Source of the DNA: Leucocoprinus leucothites
Lineage: Eukaryota; Basidiomycota; Agaricomycetes; Agaricales; Agaricaceae
Direction: 5' to 3'
NCBI GenBank assembly: GCA_013368445.1
Contig: JAACJO010000009.1
Coordinates: forward strand, 248,001 to 312,000
Length of the DNA: 64,000 nt
Both the position numbers and the translations under genes were made by a program. Shown here one piece after another: positions 19,471 through 31,400 of this stretch. Position 1 is the stretch's first letter; each line of letters starts with the position of its first letter. The notes beneath the pieces were generated by a model. That model was not told the DNA's origin. It ran no database searches and saw only the letters and a list, made by a program, of their open reading frames with translations.

Positions 19471-22057
19471 GCTTGCTGTTAATCAGTCGTTCATTTATCT
19501 CCCCAGCACCAAAAATTGGAGAATAATGCCATTATAGAAACATTCCAAAATTATATATACATGACTCTGCTAATATGTAAGTCATTTGAACAATAAAGGT
19601 TCATCAACAAATTAACTACAAATCTACCAACCGAGAAGCATAGGGTGAGTGTGAAAGGGAAGGGGAGGGCACTGCAAGGAACAGCATGGCATGGGTAAGC
19701 TTTGTTTTGTCAGGAGTGGCTGTGTAGCTGGCAGTTGAGTTGTTAATGATGAGCATGGGTAGCATTACTTTTTGATGGAGTTAAACATGCTGATAACACA
19801 GGGTTGTCGCTATGGCATCAGTTTTCGATAGATATAAGTGCACTAGCTACTTTCAGATCCAAAAGTAAGTGCATGAGTGGTTAGCTACTCACCTAGATAT
19901 GATGGTGTTAATACTACCATCAAAAGACTTAACAACCAAGCTTCATTCCCCACTACTGCTGCTTGAATCTTCAGCAATTGACACCGAATTTCATTCCCCA
20001 CCACTGCCCCTGGAGGTCTTGATACTTGATGCTGAATCTTGTTCTCCATTGTTGCTGCTGGAAGGCTTGACGTCAATTATCAAGCCTGGTTCCTCCTCAA
20101 CATCCCTCCTCTGGCTCCTGTCCCTAGCCACCATTGCTCTCACCACCTGTGAAAATTGCATTGGCTGCTTTCATCTAATGCTCCTCAAAGAATACATGGT
20201 TAGTGACATTTGCTATGCTTAATGTGTCCTGGTCACTCACCAGAGGCACTTTAAGATCTTCTTGAGGCTCTTGAGCCACATGAGCATTGTGCTTCTTGAG
20301 GAACTGGGGATATGTGGTGATGGTGGATACTGGAAGATACCGTTGACATGGCTGGGTGCAAAGAAGCTTGTTTCTTGGAAGGTGCAGAGTTTCCAGGACC
20401 CCCAAATGAGGATCACACATGCATCAACAAACAGTCGATGCATTGTTATGGCCCAAGTGGTATTAGCCATGAAATCATTAATTTCGATGATATAGTCAAT
20501 ATATTGGGCAACTGTATAGACATTAAGGAACCCTAGTGTAACATACACCCGCAAAAACACAGCACATTTGCGAAATGACCATTAATGATCAAGAGTAACA
20601 AGAGGCTATGGGATGATGTCGAGACTTAGCAAACATGGTTGGGATGTGTACCCTATGACCCTTTGTGATCTTAGCCTGTAACCTGGGTATTGATCTGGTC
20701 GAAGTCTTTCTTGAAAGAACAATGATGGACTAACTAATTGGAGATCAAAGGCTTAGCCTTCTGATCCAGACAGGCACTTGTACACATTTACAGAAATCCT
20801 ATCTTTTTAACATCGCTACAGCAGAAGTATACCCTTTTGCAAAAGATGGAGAAATTCCACATGGCCACTGAATGACCCACTTGATTATAGAACCGGATTA
20901 GTGGAAACTAACAGGACATGTCAGCACTTGACTACTGACTAGTAGACATTGTTACAGTCAGGAATGGGCTTTTGTGGAATAAGACAACCATCAGCAGTGA
21001 TAGAGATCTCATGATATCAGAGGAGCAGGAGTAAGCACACCTTTGCAAAAGGATGCATCAGCACTTAAACCCCAAAGAAAACCCAGAGATACTTCTATTG
21101 GACAACCTTTCAATAAATCTTCTTTTATTATCAACAATGTGTATGTGTCATCCATGTAATTACTCCTTTAGTACTTTTGCAAAACCAATTTAAACCTTTC
21201 TCGAGCATATAGTCTAGCAAGGAATCTCACCTGCTAAGGCTATGGTTAGAGACTGTCCCACATGACATATCTGAGTGAGTAGTAAAAAGTGTATTGAGCA
21301 CCCTTCGGTCATAGCCTGTTAAAGAATTGGAAAACACCTTTCGAGAAAGAACATTACTGTGAGATTCATATAAGTTCAGAGTGTGAAGAAGTCTGGAAAA
21401 GACTTATAAGCTATATATTGCATCTAGTATCCAGGAGTGGTGCTAGTCAGTGTCAGTTGTATTGTGATAGTGCCAAGTGTTAGCAAAGGTGACAATTCAT
21501 GAATACCAGTCTATTACACTTCTGCCTTCTAAGGGACTTGTAGTTGTGCAGCATCGCATAACAGGGATCATCGAGTGTCTTTTGCAAACTGGTTATTCCA
21601 TTACAAACGGGTCTACAGACAACTCCCATTATCTTTCATTATCAATCTTTGCACTTTCATGAAACATCTTTCTCTATTAATTAACCTCCCACAAACTTGT
21701 ATTGAGTTTAGGGGTGTTGGTTGCTATTGTTATTAATGTTACCTATCATTCACTATCTGACTACATTCCCTTTATTACATTAACAATCACATTTCTGCCT
21801 CTTCAGTGTGACAAACACTCTTGAGCTCACCATTGGTGACAGGGCTTCTGAGAGGTAAGTCGCGATGTTTTGACAGTCAGCAATGCTTTAACATTCCCAT
21901 TAGAATTTTTTGTTGCTGAACTCACCAGAGAATTGCATGTGTTAGCCCTTTATTCTACTTGTAGAACCTGTCAGGATGCCGGCTAGCCTTATAAACTGCC
22001 ATCTGACCCCTCCTCCTATATAGAATTCCATGATTCCACCAAACGCTGATGCCCCGT
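19471..22057 (-). other. Subterminal part of the giant element, no intact gene
   Basis: Read on the minus strand (its original orientation after reversing the inversion), two stretches resemble the right end of the giant element. About 21960-21840 (a run containing caacaaaaaattctaatggg) matches about 55170-55050. About 20080-19870 (SSNNGEQDSASS ... VKSFDGSINTIISR) matches 55080-54880 (SGNGGEQDSTSN ... VESFDGSIKTIIFR). The remaining 1.7 kb between them shows no motif or long frame that I can support. The sequence is CpG-poor. Confidence 0.5.
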
Positions 22058-23397
22058 TGTAGAGGTTTTTTGATGTATGGATATAACATCAAGTGGAGTA
22101 CTAGCTAGGTAGCTAGAATGTAACCTCTAATGAATTTGAGGGGAAGTATGAGAAATTGATGAGGATTTATGTAATTACTGCTGAATAATGCGAAATGTGT
22201 GATGGGACTAAATGCTGTTTTATTTACTTTGGGAAATTCTCGAACACTGTACTAGGATCCTGACTAAGTGCACAGTTTGCAACTCTTAGTTGACTGCTAT
22301 AGCTAAGATCTTTTATCCTGAAGCTGTCTCTGTCTCCCTCTAAGGTCAACTGGACCTTGTCTATAATCACCCACTCAGTCACACACTGGCGCTGGTGCGG
22401 TCTATATGCTTTAACTACAAGCTCTCTTAGCTTGGTAGCTACTTCGCTGTGATGCTAGGTCGAACTTGAGACATCTTGGGATATTTCTTAGATTGACTAG
22501 TAGGAGTCTTTCCTGTTAGAGTTCTCTTAGAAGGTTGATCACTTATTCACTTGACAAATGCTTAGTTTGTGGTCTGCACACCCTATAGCACTATGGAGGC
22601 GTAGGATTCCTTGCCTATCCGCATGCTGTTGGGCCCTTTTTATATTATTTGAGAGATATGAAAATAGACGAAATATTCTAGAAAGAAATAGGTATGACTC
22701 GAAATTGACTAATAGAAATTGACTGAATTGTCCTGGATTTGACTGGGTATACTTTTACGATGCGACACTGACCAGTAGGTCCGTTCGATCACTAGGTTGT
22801 CATATGGGTAGCAGAGTAGCTACCATGCGAGTTTCTTTCATTAATCCTTTTTTAATCATGGGTAAGCATTTTGGCTGTGATATTTTCTTTAACTGAGGAC
22901 CCCTGACATGTCAATGCAACCATCGGTTTGCTTTGGCCAGTACAGTTGGATGACTGAGCAGTGCAGAAATGACATAGCTAAGCAGTGGGGTAGCTAGGTT
23001 CCTGTTTTGTACATATGGAAAATGCAGATCGTTGTCTGTTAACTGGTCTGTTGGTTCTTCTGATCTGGTTCTAGACCTTGGTCCTTATTTTTAGATTGTT
23101 TGGATTGTTCTTGGCCCGGAGGTTTCCCTCAAGTCCTAAAGCGGTAATTCGGAGATGCGGTGTCCTGAAGTCAAGGGTTCGAATCCCTGGAACAGTTCAC
23201 AACAGTGGACAGCTGTACTAGATTACCAGTCTCATCTGCCATATTGGTTGACTGTATTACTTCTTAGTAAGTAGCTTTGTAGCTACACCGCTAACACACT
23301 ATAGGGCTCTTAGGCATAGCATTATTCTTTTATAATACTAAGTGTGAAATCGCGAAAATATTAGTATTTCTTGTTTATTTTCGGTTTTCATGTCACA
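22058..23397 (-). repeat. LTR3-R, 1340-bp LTR, inverted copy of LTR3-L
   Basis: It begins TGTAGAGG and ends TGTCACA on the plus strand. It sits exactly between the flipped segment and the downstream half of gypsy-2 RT ([10 protein letters not shown]). After reversing the inversion its flanks are ctgc and ccat. With the expected coding sequence for D-F-R-G (ccgc-ggc) both can be derived from one 4-bp duplication ccgc by CpG decay. LTR3-L gets acgg on both sides, also 4 bp. Confidence 0.88.
23104..23196 (+). other. tRNA-like segment with Pol III B box in LTR3-R
   Basis: GGTTCGAATCC at 23176-23186 is a perfect B box and lies in a T-arm-like hairpin (aaggg-ttcgaat-ccctg). The ends attgttc (23104-23110) and gaacagt (23190-23196) could pair over 7 bp, and the 93-nt length would suit a tRNA with a long variable arm. 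The D and anticodon arms are not convincing, so a functional tRNA is unlikely. A tRNA-derived or tRNA-mimicking promoter within an LTR is the safer reading. Confidence 0.4.
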
Positions 23398-24484
23398 CCA
23401 TGGCCTTAATTGCATCACCAAGAAGGATCACTACCTGCTCCCGCTCATCTCTGACCTACTCGACTCTCCTCACAAAGCCCACATCTACACCAAGATAGAC
23501 CTTCAACATGCTTATCACCTTGTTCGGATTGCTGAAGGAGATGAATGGAAAACAGCTTTCAGGACCCACTATGGATCCTTTGAATGGCTGGTCATGCCTT
23601 TCAGACTCACCAACACACCTGCAGCCTTCCAGCGGTTCATGAACAACATCTTTCCTGACCTCCTTGACATCTGCGTCACAGTCTATCTTGACAACATCCT
23701 CATCTACTCTGACAACCTCAACACACACAAGAAACATGTTTGAGATGTCCTCAAGTGGCTCTGCAAGCATGGCCTATATGCTAAAGCGGAAAAATGCGAG
23801 TTCCATTCTGATTCTGTTGAATACCTCGGGTATATCCTCTCACCAGATGGTCTCAAAATGTCGGAAGACAAGATCAAAATCATCCAGGAGTGGCCTGAAC
23901 CAAAGAAAGTCAAAGACATCCAGTCTTTTCTTGGTTTCACCAATTTCTATTGATGCTTCATTTACAACTATTCCAATATCGTCATCCCACTTATGTGCCT
24001 CACCTGAAAAGCATCTAAGTGGAATTTTGACGAACAGTGTCACAAAGCCTTCAACTCCCTCAAAGAAGCATTCACTACTGCTCCTATTCTCACTCACTGG
24101 ATACCTGACACCCAGATCATCATTGAGACTGATGCTTCTGATTATGCGCTAGCTGCCATCCTGTCCATTGTTGTGGACAACAACAAAGTCCACCCGATTG
24201 CATTCCATTCCTGCACCTTCAACATGGCTGAGTTAAACTATGACACTCATGACAAAGAGCTCCTTGCTATCTTCGAGGCTTTCTGCACCTGGTGGCATCA
24301 CCTTGAAGGAGCCCCACTTCCTATTGACGTTGTTACCAATCACAAGAACCTGGAATACTTCTGCACTACAAAGATCCTAACTTGTCGACAGGCTCATTGG
24401 TCTGAGTTCATATCACAGTTCAACCTCATCATCTGTTTCCAACCTGGCCAACTCGGAACCAAGTCTGATGCTCTTACTAGATGA
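23398..24484 (+). pseudogene. gypsy-2 reverse transcriptase and RNase H
   Basis: [35 protein letters not shown] and [20 protein letters not shown] precede the active site [12 protein letters not shown], where the normal YLDD has become YLDN (23684-23695), a G-to-A change that removes a catalytic aspartate. In-frame TGA codons stand at positions of conserved Arg: KKHV*DVLKWL, NFY*CFIYNYS and LT*KASKW. RNase H follows with IIIETDASDYALAAILS, VHPIAFHSCTF, ELNYDTHDKELLAIFEAF and FQPGQLGTKSDALTR. Apart from these changes the frame is preserved over long stretches, so this element is younger than gypsy-1. Confidence 0.95.
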
Positions 24485-24664
24485 TGGGATGTCTACCCTA
24501 AAGGGGGGAATAATGGCTACACTTCAGTCAACCCTCATAATTTCCATCCTGTATTTTCACATGAACAGTTATCAGCTTCAGTTCAAGCTACTTATTTTTC
24601 AACTCCTTCCCTTCACACTGCCACCATACTAGATCTTGAGAAACTTCATTCTGATATCCTTACT

Positions 24665-26087
24665 TTGCTTCCTCAAGACCTGATCACATTCACCCACATC
24701 ACTCATCCCAAAGGCTGCTGGTCAGTCGATTCTGCTGGTTTTCTTCGGCTCGATGACAGGATCTACGTACCCAATGTCAACAATCTTCAACTCAGAGTTC
24801 TACAATACAAACACGATCATGTCCTTTCTGGCCATTTCGGTCAGAACAAGACCCTCGAACTCATCTGACATGAGTACACCTGGCCTGACATCTGATCTCA
24901 GGTCAAGGCTTTCTGTAAATCCTACATTACCTGCATGCAATCCAAGTCTCAGCACCACAAGCCATACAGTAACCTCAAGCAACTCCCCATTCCTGAACAC
25001 CCTTGGAATTCAATTTCAATGGACTTCATTGAGAAACTCCCTTCCTCCTCTAGCTTTGACACCATCCTCGTTATTGTTGACCAACTCTCAAAACAGGCTG
25101 TATTCACTCTGACTCACAACACTATCACTTCTGCAGAACTGGCATGGTTATTCATCATTCAAGCATGGTGTTCCTTCTCATGTCACTTCTGATCATGGTT
25201 CAGAGTTTGTCTCACACTTCTTCCATTCCCTCAGCATGGCTCTGGACATGCACCTTCACTTCACATCTGGTTATCATCCTGAAGGTGATGGACAGATAGA
25301 ACAAACTAACCAAACACTAGAGCAGTACCTCCACGTTTACTGCAACTATCAGCAGAACAACTGGTCCAACCTCCTCCCACTTGTAGAATTTGCATACAAC
25401 AATGCGCCCAGTGCTACCACCGGAATTTCGCCCTTCTTTGCCAACAAGGGTTATCACCCAAACATTACAGTCCATCCTGAATGCAATATCACATTGGCTT
25501 GTGCACACAACTTCACAGTCAACCTCAATGAATTACATATGACTCTCAAGGCTGAGATAGCCACTGCTCAAGAACACTACCAATGATCCACTGATGCACA
25601 TCGGTTACCAGCCCTGGAGTTCAAAGTTGGCCAGAAAGTTTTCATGAAAGCTAAAATCTTCCACACTACCTGTCCATCCAAAAAGCTTTCCAAAAAATAT
25701 CTTGGTCTATATGAAATTATTGCCCAACCTGGCTCTCACTTGTTCACCCTTCGCCTCCCAGATTCCATGTGTGCTGTTCATCCTGTCTTCCACATTTCTA
25801 TGCTTGAGCTGACCACACCCAATCCATTTCCCAATCGCACAGAACCAGCTCCTGCTCCCATTGTCATTTATGACGAGCCGGAGTATGAGATCACCCACAT
25901 CATAGACTCGAAGATCGATCAACGTTGTGTTTGCAAACTTCTTTACAAGGTCATCTGGTTGGGATATGAAGATACTGATGAAGAATCTTTGTGGTTACCT
26001 GCTACTGAACTTACACATGTGACTGAACTTCTCTCTGATTCCCACTCTGCTTATCCTGACAAGCCTGGCCCACTTCCTTTATTCTAG
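24665..26087 (+). pseudogene. gypsy-2 integrase with C-terminal chromodomain
   Basis: LQYKHDHVLSGHFGQNKTLE (zinc-finger start), HEYTWPDI*SQVKAFCKSYITC (TGA for Arg), the core SISMDFIEKLP, a frameshift near 25165, SDHGSEFVSHFFHSLSMAL, YHPEGDGQIEQTNQTLEQYL (third acidic residue), then after another TGA (EHYQ*STDAH) KVFMKAKIFHTT, KKLSKKYLGLYEIIAQPGS and HPVFHISMLE. The end is a chromodomain: EYEITHIIDSKID ... LLYKVIWLGYEDTDEESLWL. Order and spacing match Ty3/gypsy chromoviruses. Confidence 0.94.
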
Positions 26088-26404
26088 ACTTCTTTTCTGC
26101 TATGTATCTTCTTACCTATTTTATGATACTAGCTCACTCGTTTTCTTTTGGACTTAGACAAATTTTCATACTTTCTTACTGTTTTATTTTCACTTATACC
26201 CAATAACCTCATCTCCCTCTCATCCTTTTTCTTACTTCAGTTTTTTCTTATATCACACTTTATCGTCCAAGACAAGCACATTAATTCTCCACCACAGTCC
26301 AAAACCACCAACACAGAAATATGTTATGTGACAAAGAAAACAGACAATCATGCAGTGACAAAAAATGAGCCGAGCTGTTCAGGAGGAAAGGAGAACATGA
26401 TCAC

Positions 26405-27652
26405 CTAATCACCACCCTCGTCATCTTCCTCTCTCTCCTCTTCCTCCCCTCCATCTTCTTCAACTCCAGCACCAGATTTGTCCAACGCAGTCTTTTCCTT
26501 AGCAGCCTCCTCATCTGCTATCTTGTTCTTCGCCACCTTGTAGGCATCATCATCAATTACCTTGCCATCCAAGATGAGCCAATCAATGAGCTTGGTGAAA
26601 TCCTTACCCAATCCGTTCACCAGGCAACTCTGAGCATGGATGCTTGACTGTAAAGCTAAGTGTTGAGAATTAGCTTCAGCCTGTGCTGCTTTCATCTCCT
26701 TGAAGATAGCCAATAGAACGGCTCAAGTCTTCCTTTGCTCCACAATGAGCTCGAATGTTTGCTCATGAGGCTGTTTGTCAGCCTCCATCAGGACCATGCA
26801 TTTTTGCTTGGAGGTGTGACATGGCTCACACATGTATTTGCTGCTAGGAAATATCTCAGCAAACGAACTGTGAATGAATATCAGATCGATTACTCACTTG
26901 TCACTTTGAAGGGTGCAGTTCTTCCCTAGTTGAAGACACCACCCACATTTGTTTTCTCCACCCATCTTGATCTTTCCCCCTTTTGCATCGTAGTTTCCAC
27001 ATTTTCAAACAGCGGTGGTCTCCTCCCTTCCATCCCCAGCTAAACCCGAGCTGGGCATCCAAAGGGGGTCGTCATCCTGTTCATCTAGTTCTGTCAGGTG
27101 GTATTTGGAGGGGCCTGTGGCTGCACTTCCTTGTGTTAATCTGGCCATCTCTGCTGGTCCACTTGCTGGTCTTGGGTGAGGCTTTCAAGCCCTGTTTCCC
27201 ATCTTCACATTCTCTGTCATTTTTGTCTTCTTCACTGGACTCTCCACTATCTCAACCTCCACTTCCATCACCCTTTTCTTCCCTTTCCCTTTCTCTTTCT
27301 CTTACCTCCCCTTCTCCTTTTTCTCAGCCTCTAGCCTGATCTGTTCTGCAAGCTCGGCTTCTTCCTTCTCCTTTTGTATTCATTCAGCTTCTTTGGCCTC
27401 CTTCCTCTTCTTCTCCGCTTCCTCTGCCTCTCTATGTTTTTTCTCCACCATCTTCCTCTGCAATTCTTCCTTCCTCTTCTGCCATTCCATCTCCTTGTGC
27501 TTTTTCTTTTCGGCTTCCTCAGCTTCTCTCTTCTTCCTCTTTTGTTCCTCGGCTGCCTTCCGAGCATCCTCCTCGTCCATCTTGTGAAGCTCATTTTCAA
27601 GATTGCTATCAGACATTGGGTTGGATCCTTGTGTAGTGGAATTGGGCATCAT
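26405..27652 (-). pseudogene. Antisense coiled-coil ORF in the 3' region of gypsy-2
   Basis: On the strand opposite to pol, an ORF starts MMPNSTTQGSNPMSDSNLEN and continues with about 60 residues of almost pure K/E/R/A heptads (EEQKRKKREAEEAEKKKHKE ...). TGA at 27380, probably from CGA, is followed by more of the coil in frame. A decayed Cys-containing stretch (KCGNYDAKGGKIKMG) lies near 26980. A C-terminal part, 26713-26405 (KEMKAAQAEANSQHLALQSS ... LIDWLILDGKVIDDDAYK), ends in a Glu/Asp-rich tail. A coiled coil plus Cys cluster suggests nucleic-acid or protein binding. The function is unknown to me. Confidence 0.6.
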
Positions 27653-27781
27653 GGTAGATATAAAGAGTTAAGTTGTGAGAAAGCTTATTTTTTTCCTCAG
27701 AGCGGAATTTATACACAGTTTGAATTGGTTCCCACGATCAAGTCACATGGCTTCGAGGGCTCAGCCCTAAGGGGGGAATAC

Positions 27782-28340
27782 TATCACAAGCCAGTCCTCA
27801 ATACAGGCTCATATTTTGGACTTGGTAATATTTTCATGAACTCCTACCCGCTTTCACATTTTGGTTACATCGGTTTTTATTGGTCTTTCACCTTCGGACT
27901 TATTCTGACATCTTCCATCTTATTAATTCATACCACCTTATCAAAATTTTCTGACAACTGTTTAATAGTAAATTTTATATCTTCTAGCCTTATAAAATTT
28001 GCAGACTCCACTTTGATTATTTCTCCATTTACTACTTTGCTTGTTTTCCTTATCCGATCCTATATTCCACATTGTATATAAGTAGCACAACTTTGTACTT
28101 GGATTCCTCAGTCTGATAATCAACTTAGTGATGTGCTACTTTCCTCTACTCCCTGTTTGTCCTCTGCTCTCTTATCTTGTCTGAAATCTGGGTCAAGTGT
28201 CAGTAGTTGGCACAACACATAAGTTGAGGCCATGACCCACTCCTGCGTTCAACGACTGGCTCCTGCCTTACCTCTGTCCCACCTCTGTCCATCCAGTCCT
28301 ATATGTCGGCTCCCCACCTGTAGCATTTGCATGCTTAACA
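27782..28340 (+). repeat. gypsy-2 3' LTR (559 bp)
   Basis: It begins tatcacaagccag (ancestral TGTCACG) and ends CATGCTTAACA. It contains a TATA-like ttgtatataagtagc at about 28073 upstream of the likely transcription start. It is preceded by a polypurine tract and followed by the target duplication caagt (28341-28345). Confidence 0.92.
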
Positions 28341-28413
28341 CAAGTGCATCACTATATAGAACTTGAAAAACAGACCTGCTCCACAGCAAGAGGGGCTGAG
28401 GGTCCCAAGCTAT

Positions 28414-31400
28414 CTAGTGCACCCATTCTACAGGATCAACTTTGAGACTAAGTCTAAAAATATTGCATGTATTCATAAATATGACATATGTACCTGGCAT
28501 GGCAAAGACACCTTCTGTCACTAATTTCAATATATTATGAATAAATCTGTGAATATATAGTGTCATGGCATGCCTAAAGCCTGAGGAATGAATGCTGAAT
28601 GCTTGACTCACCATTTGTTCCCTTGCTTTGTGCCTGGTAGACAGCCACTGTGAAGCCTCCTGCCACTCTGTCTCTATATCAGCTGCCATATGATCATACA
28701 TTGCTGCATGACGATGAGCATATGCTGAAAGTCCTCGCTTATCTTCATTTATCTTTGCCATTTGCTCCCATACAATCCGCATTTTTGTAAATGATTTCTT
28801 TGAATGATGAAACTCTTCATTTAGGATATCAAGCTCTTCATGAAGACAATCAAGGAGTGCACATTTGCGAAACCAATGTGCACACTCAACTGTAACCATG
28901 TAAATTGAGGTAGAAATCAGCTGATACAAATCGGGCTTACCTTCAACCATCCAAGTATCAAGGGTAGTTGACTGAGGCTTTCCAATAGACCAATACCAGG
29001 GATTCTGCACTGATGAATCACCAGGCTGATGGGTTTCAAAGGGACTCTTTACCCAAAGGTCTTCATCAGTTGAAGGTGCCAAATCATCCAATGAATTCAG
29101 GTTTTTGAGGACCTTGTAAACCTTCTGATACCACCCAAGGAGATATGATATCTGCTCTTCAACCTCCGCTTTAGCTCCACGGACAGTTTCCTATCGTATC
29201 CCAAGCCCCCAACCTTTCTCAGAATCTGCAGATGATCTCTACAATGAATCCAATCACATATCACATGAAGTACATCAAAAATATGACCTCTTCAAAGGAG
29301 GATCTCGGCTTTAGCAGCTCCACTGAGACCTAACCCATCGCACTCAGCAGCTGAAAACACAGAGGGCAAGAAAAGGTTAGTCTCCAGCAGGTGATCTTCA
29401 TCAATTGGTGGGAGGAAAGGCTGAATCTGAGGGAATGCCTCTAACTGTTGATCTCACTAACCACATAGCAGATCAACCAAAGGAGTCTCTTTGATGTCCT
29501 CATCATTGTCAACCATGAGGCTTTTATGGTCTGGGTTTGAGCTAGGATCACACTCAGAACGAACATGGATACAAGGAGAAAACACTTTGAGTAACACATA
29601 GTATATCCTCAAGCTCTAAACCCTGCAGAACTAGATTGGTGATGCCGAAGTCTTGGTCCAACTCTGCTTCAACAAGCTCCATGTATGCCTTGACCTGCGA
29701 GGGTGCTGGTGCTGGATCAGACTGAGTATATAATGAGATAAGAAGACAAACCTTGGTCTTTGACCTTGAACAGCGAGGGGTTGGATTTCACTGCATCCGT
29801 GTGAGACTGCCACTCATCGATAATTTGTTTTGGCATGGCCTGTGAGAAGCCATCGAACACTTTTTGCTGCTGTTGAAGCTCATTGCACCATTGCTTAGCC
29901 TGCTGATCCAAGGAATGCCCTAATGAGAATCAGTAACTACCACAGGGGTCAAGGATTAGCATACCAATTCAAACTGTTTTACACCAGTTCCAATATCCAT
30001 TGAAATCATCCAACGAATCATGACAATGACCTTTATTTAATTCTTTCATTGAATCTGCTGCATGGTTTTGCTTGGACCACATGCTTTCTATCCCTTCACT
30101 GCACAGCATGCCAGTGTGTGGTTTATAATAAAACTAATGATGGATCTGACATTGTACATTGTGGCCTCGCACATGCATCTTGGGAATTGCACCCTTCATG
30201 TCCTTGATGGTTTACACAAGTGGTTTATAATATTTAGAAAAGCGGTCTTCAATATTGATGCTATACTGGCACCAGATGTCATAGCTTAGCAGGATCCAGG
30301 GATACTTCATGGCTTCCACCCCAAGAGCATGTGCAAGTGCATAATCTGTCCTGGAAAAACTACAATGAATTAGTCTCATATAGAAGGAGGGACCACATAA
30401 ACTCACACCTCTCCCTTGACAAGGTCAACCATCCCCTGAGCCAGCCAGGTCTGATGCTGAAGACACTGAATTCCTACAACTCCCAAAACAGCCATGTCCT
30501 TGAACTTGGCACAATCTTGTTGGTGAACTACCTTCAATTTTGAACAGGTAGTTTTCTGGGATTGGTTGAGTCCAACTGATATATACAATGAAGGATAGAA
30601 TACGAATGTCATTCGACTTCTCAACTTGTTTCATATGTGTTTTGTAAGCAGCACTCTCAACAAAGTAAGCATTGCCTGCATTCAAGGCAATATCATTGGG
30701 GTCATTGTTCTTCTGCTTGCACTGGAGATGGAAATTTCCATCAGCAGAAATGAACAAGGTATAGATATGCCTATGCAAAAGTTAGATCAGGGGATTCAAG
30801 CAATAGACTATCACTCATGCATCATCTTTGGAAGCAAGAGATATTTCCTCTTTTTCAACATTGAATCCGATCTTGGGACATGCTGGGCAGTGAACCACAA
30901 GAGAGTTTGGACATCGGTGGGACAGAATTGAGTCAATCCCATGCTCTTGACCTGTCTACCATCGTAATGATAAGTGACACCAGAGCTGCATAGCGATTAA
31001 CATTGCAGGATAACGATCCTAGTTCATATGAAGAGGAGAGGATGAAGATCATTCTTCAAGGAGACATACCTTAACATGATGTGGGAAGGCAGCATCAGTA
31101 TGCATCTTCAAAGTCTCATAGTAGTTGTATGCTGAGCTTTTCATGCTAAGGGAATGGCGATGGAAATCCTCAAGAACTTGAAAGGTAAATGCTGTGTGAG
31201 GGTTCTTCAACATAGGAGGAAAAAGTCAGTGACATATGAGTTGGAGTAGATGGTTGTAGGTGTCATCCTCCCATGGAGAGCAAATGCAAAAGCCAATGCA
31301 CCAATCATGGATTCTGTTGGTGTGCACAATGGTGAAATCCACGGTGGACCCTGTATTCATTGGGTAGGCAATACTGTTGTGTCCCAAGTAAATGGCAAAA

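Larger units (their letters stand above)
23398..28340 (+). mobile_element. gypsy-2 chromovirus, 3' part
   Basis: It contains the rest of RT, RNase H, integrase, chromodomain, a 1.6-kb region with an antisense coiled-coil ORF, a purine-rich tract (aaggggggaata at about 27769) and the 3' LTR. It is followed by caagt, the partner of caagc outside the 5' LTR. It is colinear with the 5' part only after reversing the 16245-22057 inversion. Confidence 0.9.

Noticed and set aside
23104..23196. Functional tRNA gene
   Set aside because: B box and end pairing are present, but D and anticodon arms do not fold convincingly and it lies in an LTR copied twice.
23456..24152. Minus-strand and alternative plus-strand frames over gypsy-2 RT
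   Set aside because: They overlap a clear RT/RNase H frame and contain no motif of their own.
27331..28081. Long plus-strand frame (235 residues) and other frames over the purine-rich tract
   Set aside because: Mirror of the antisense K/E-rich coiled-coil ORF running on into the 3' LTR; Leu/Phe/Ser composition follows from the complement.
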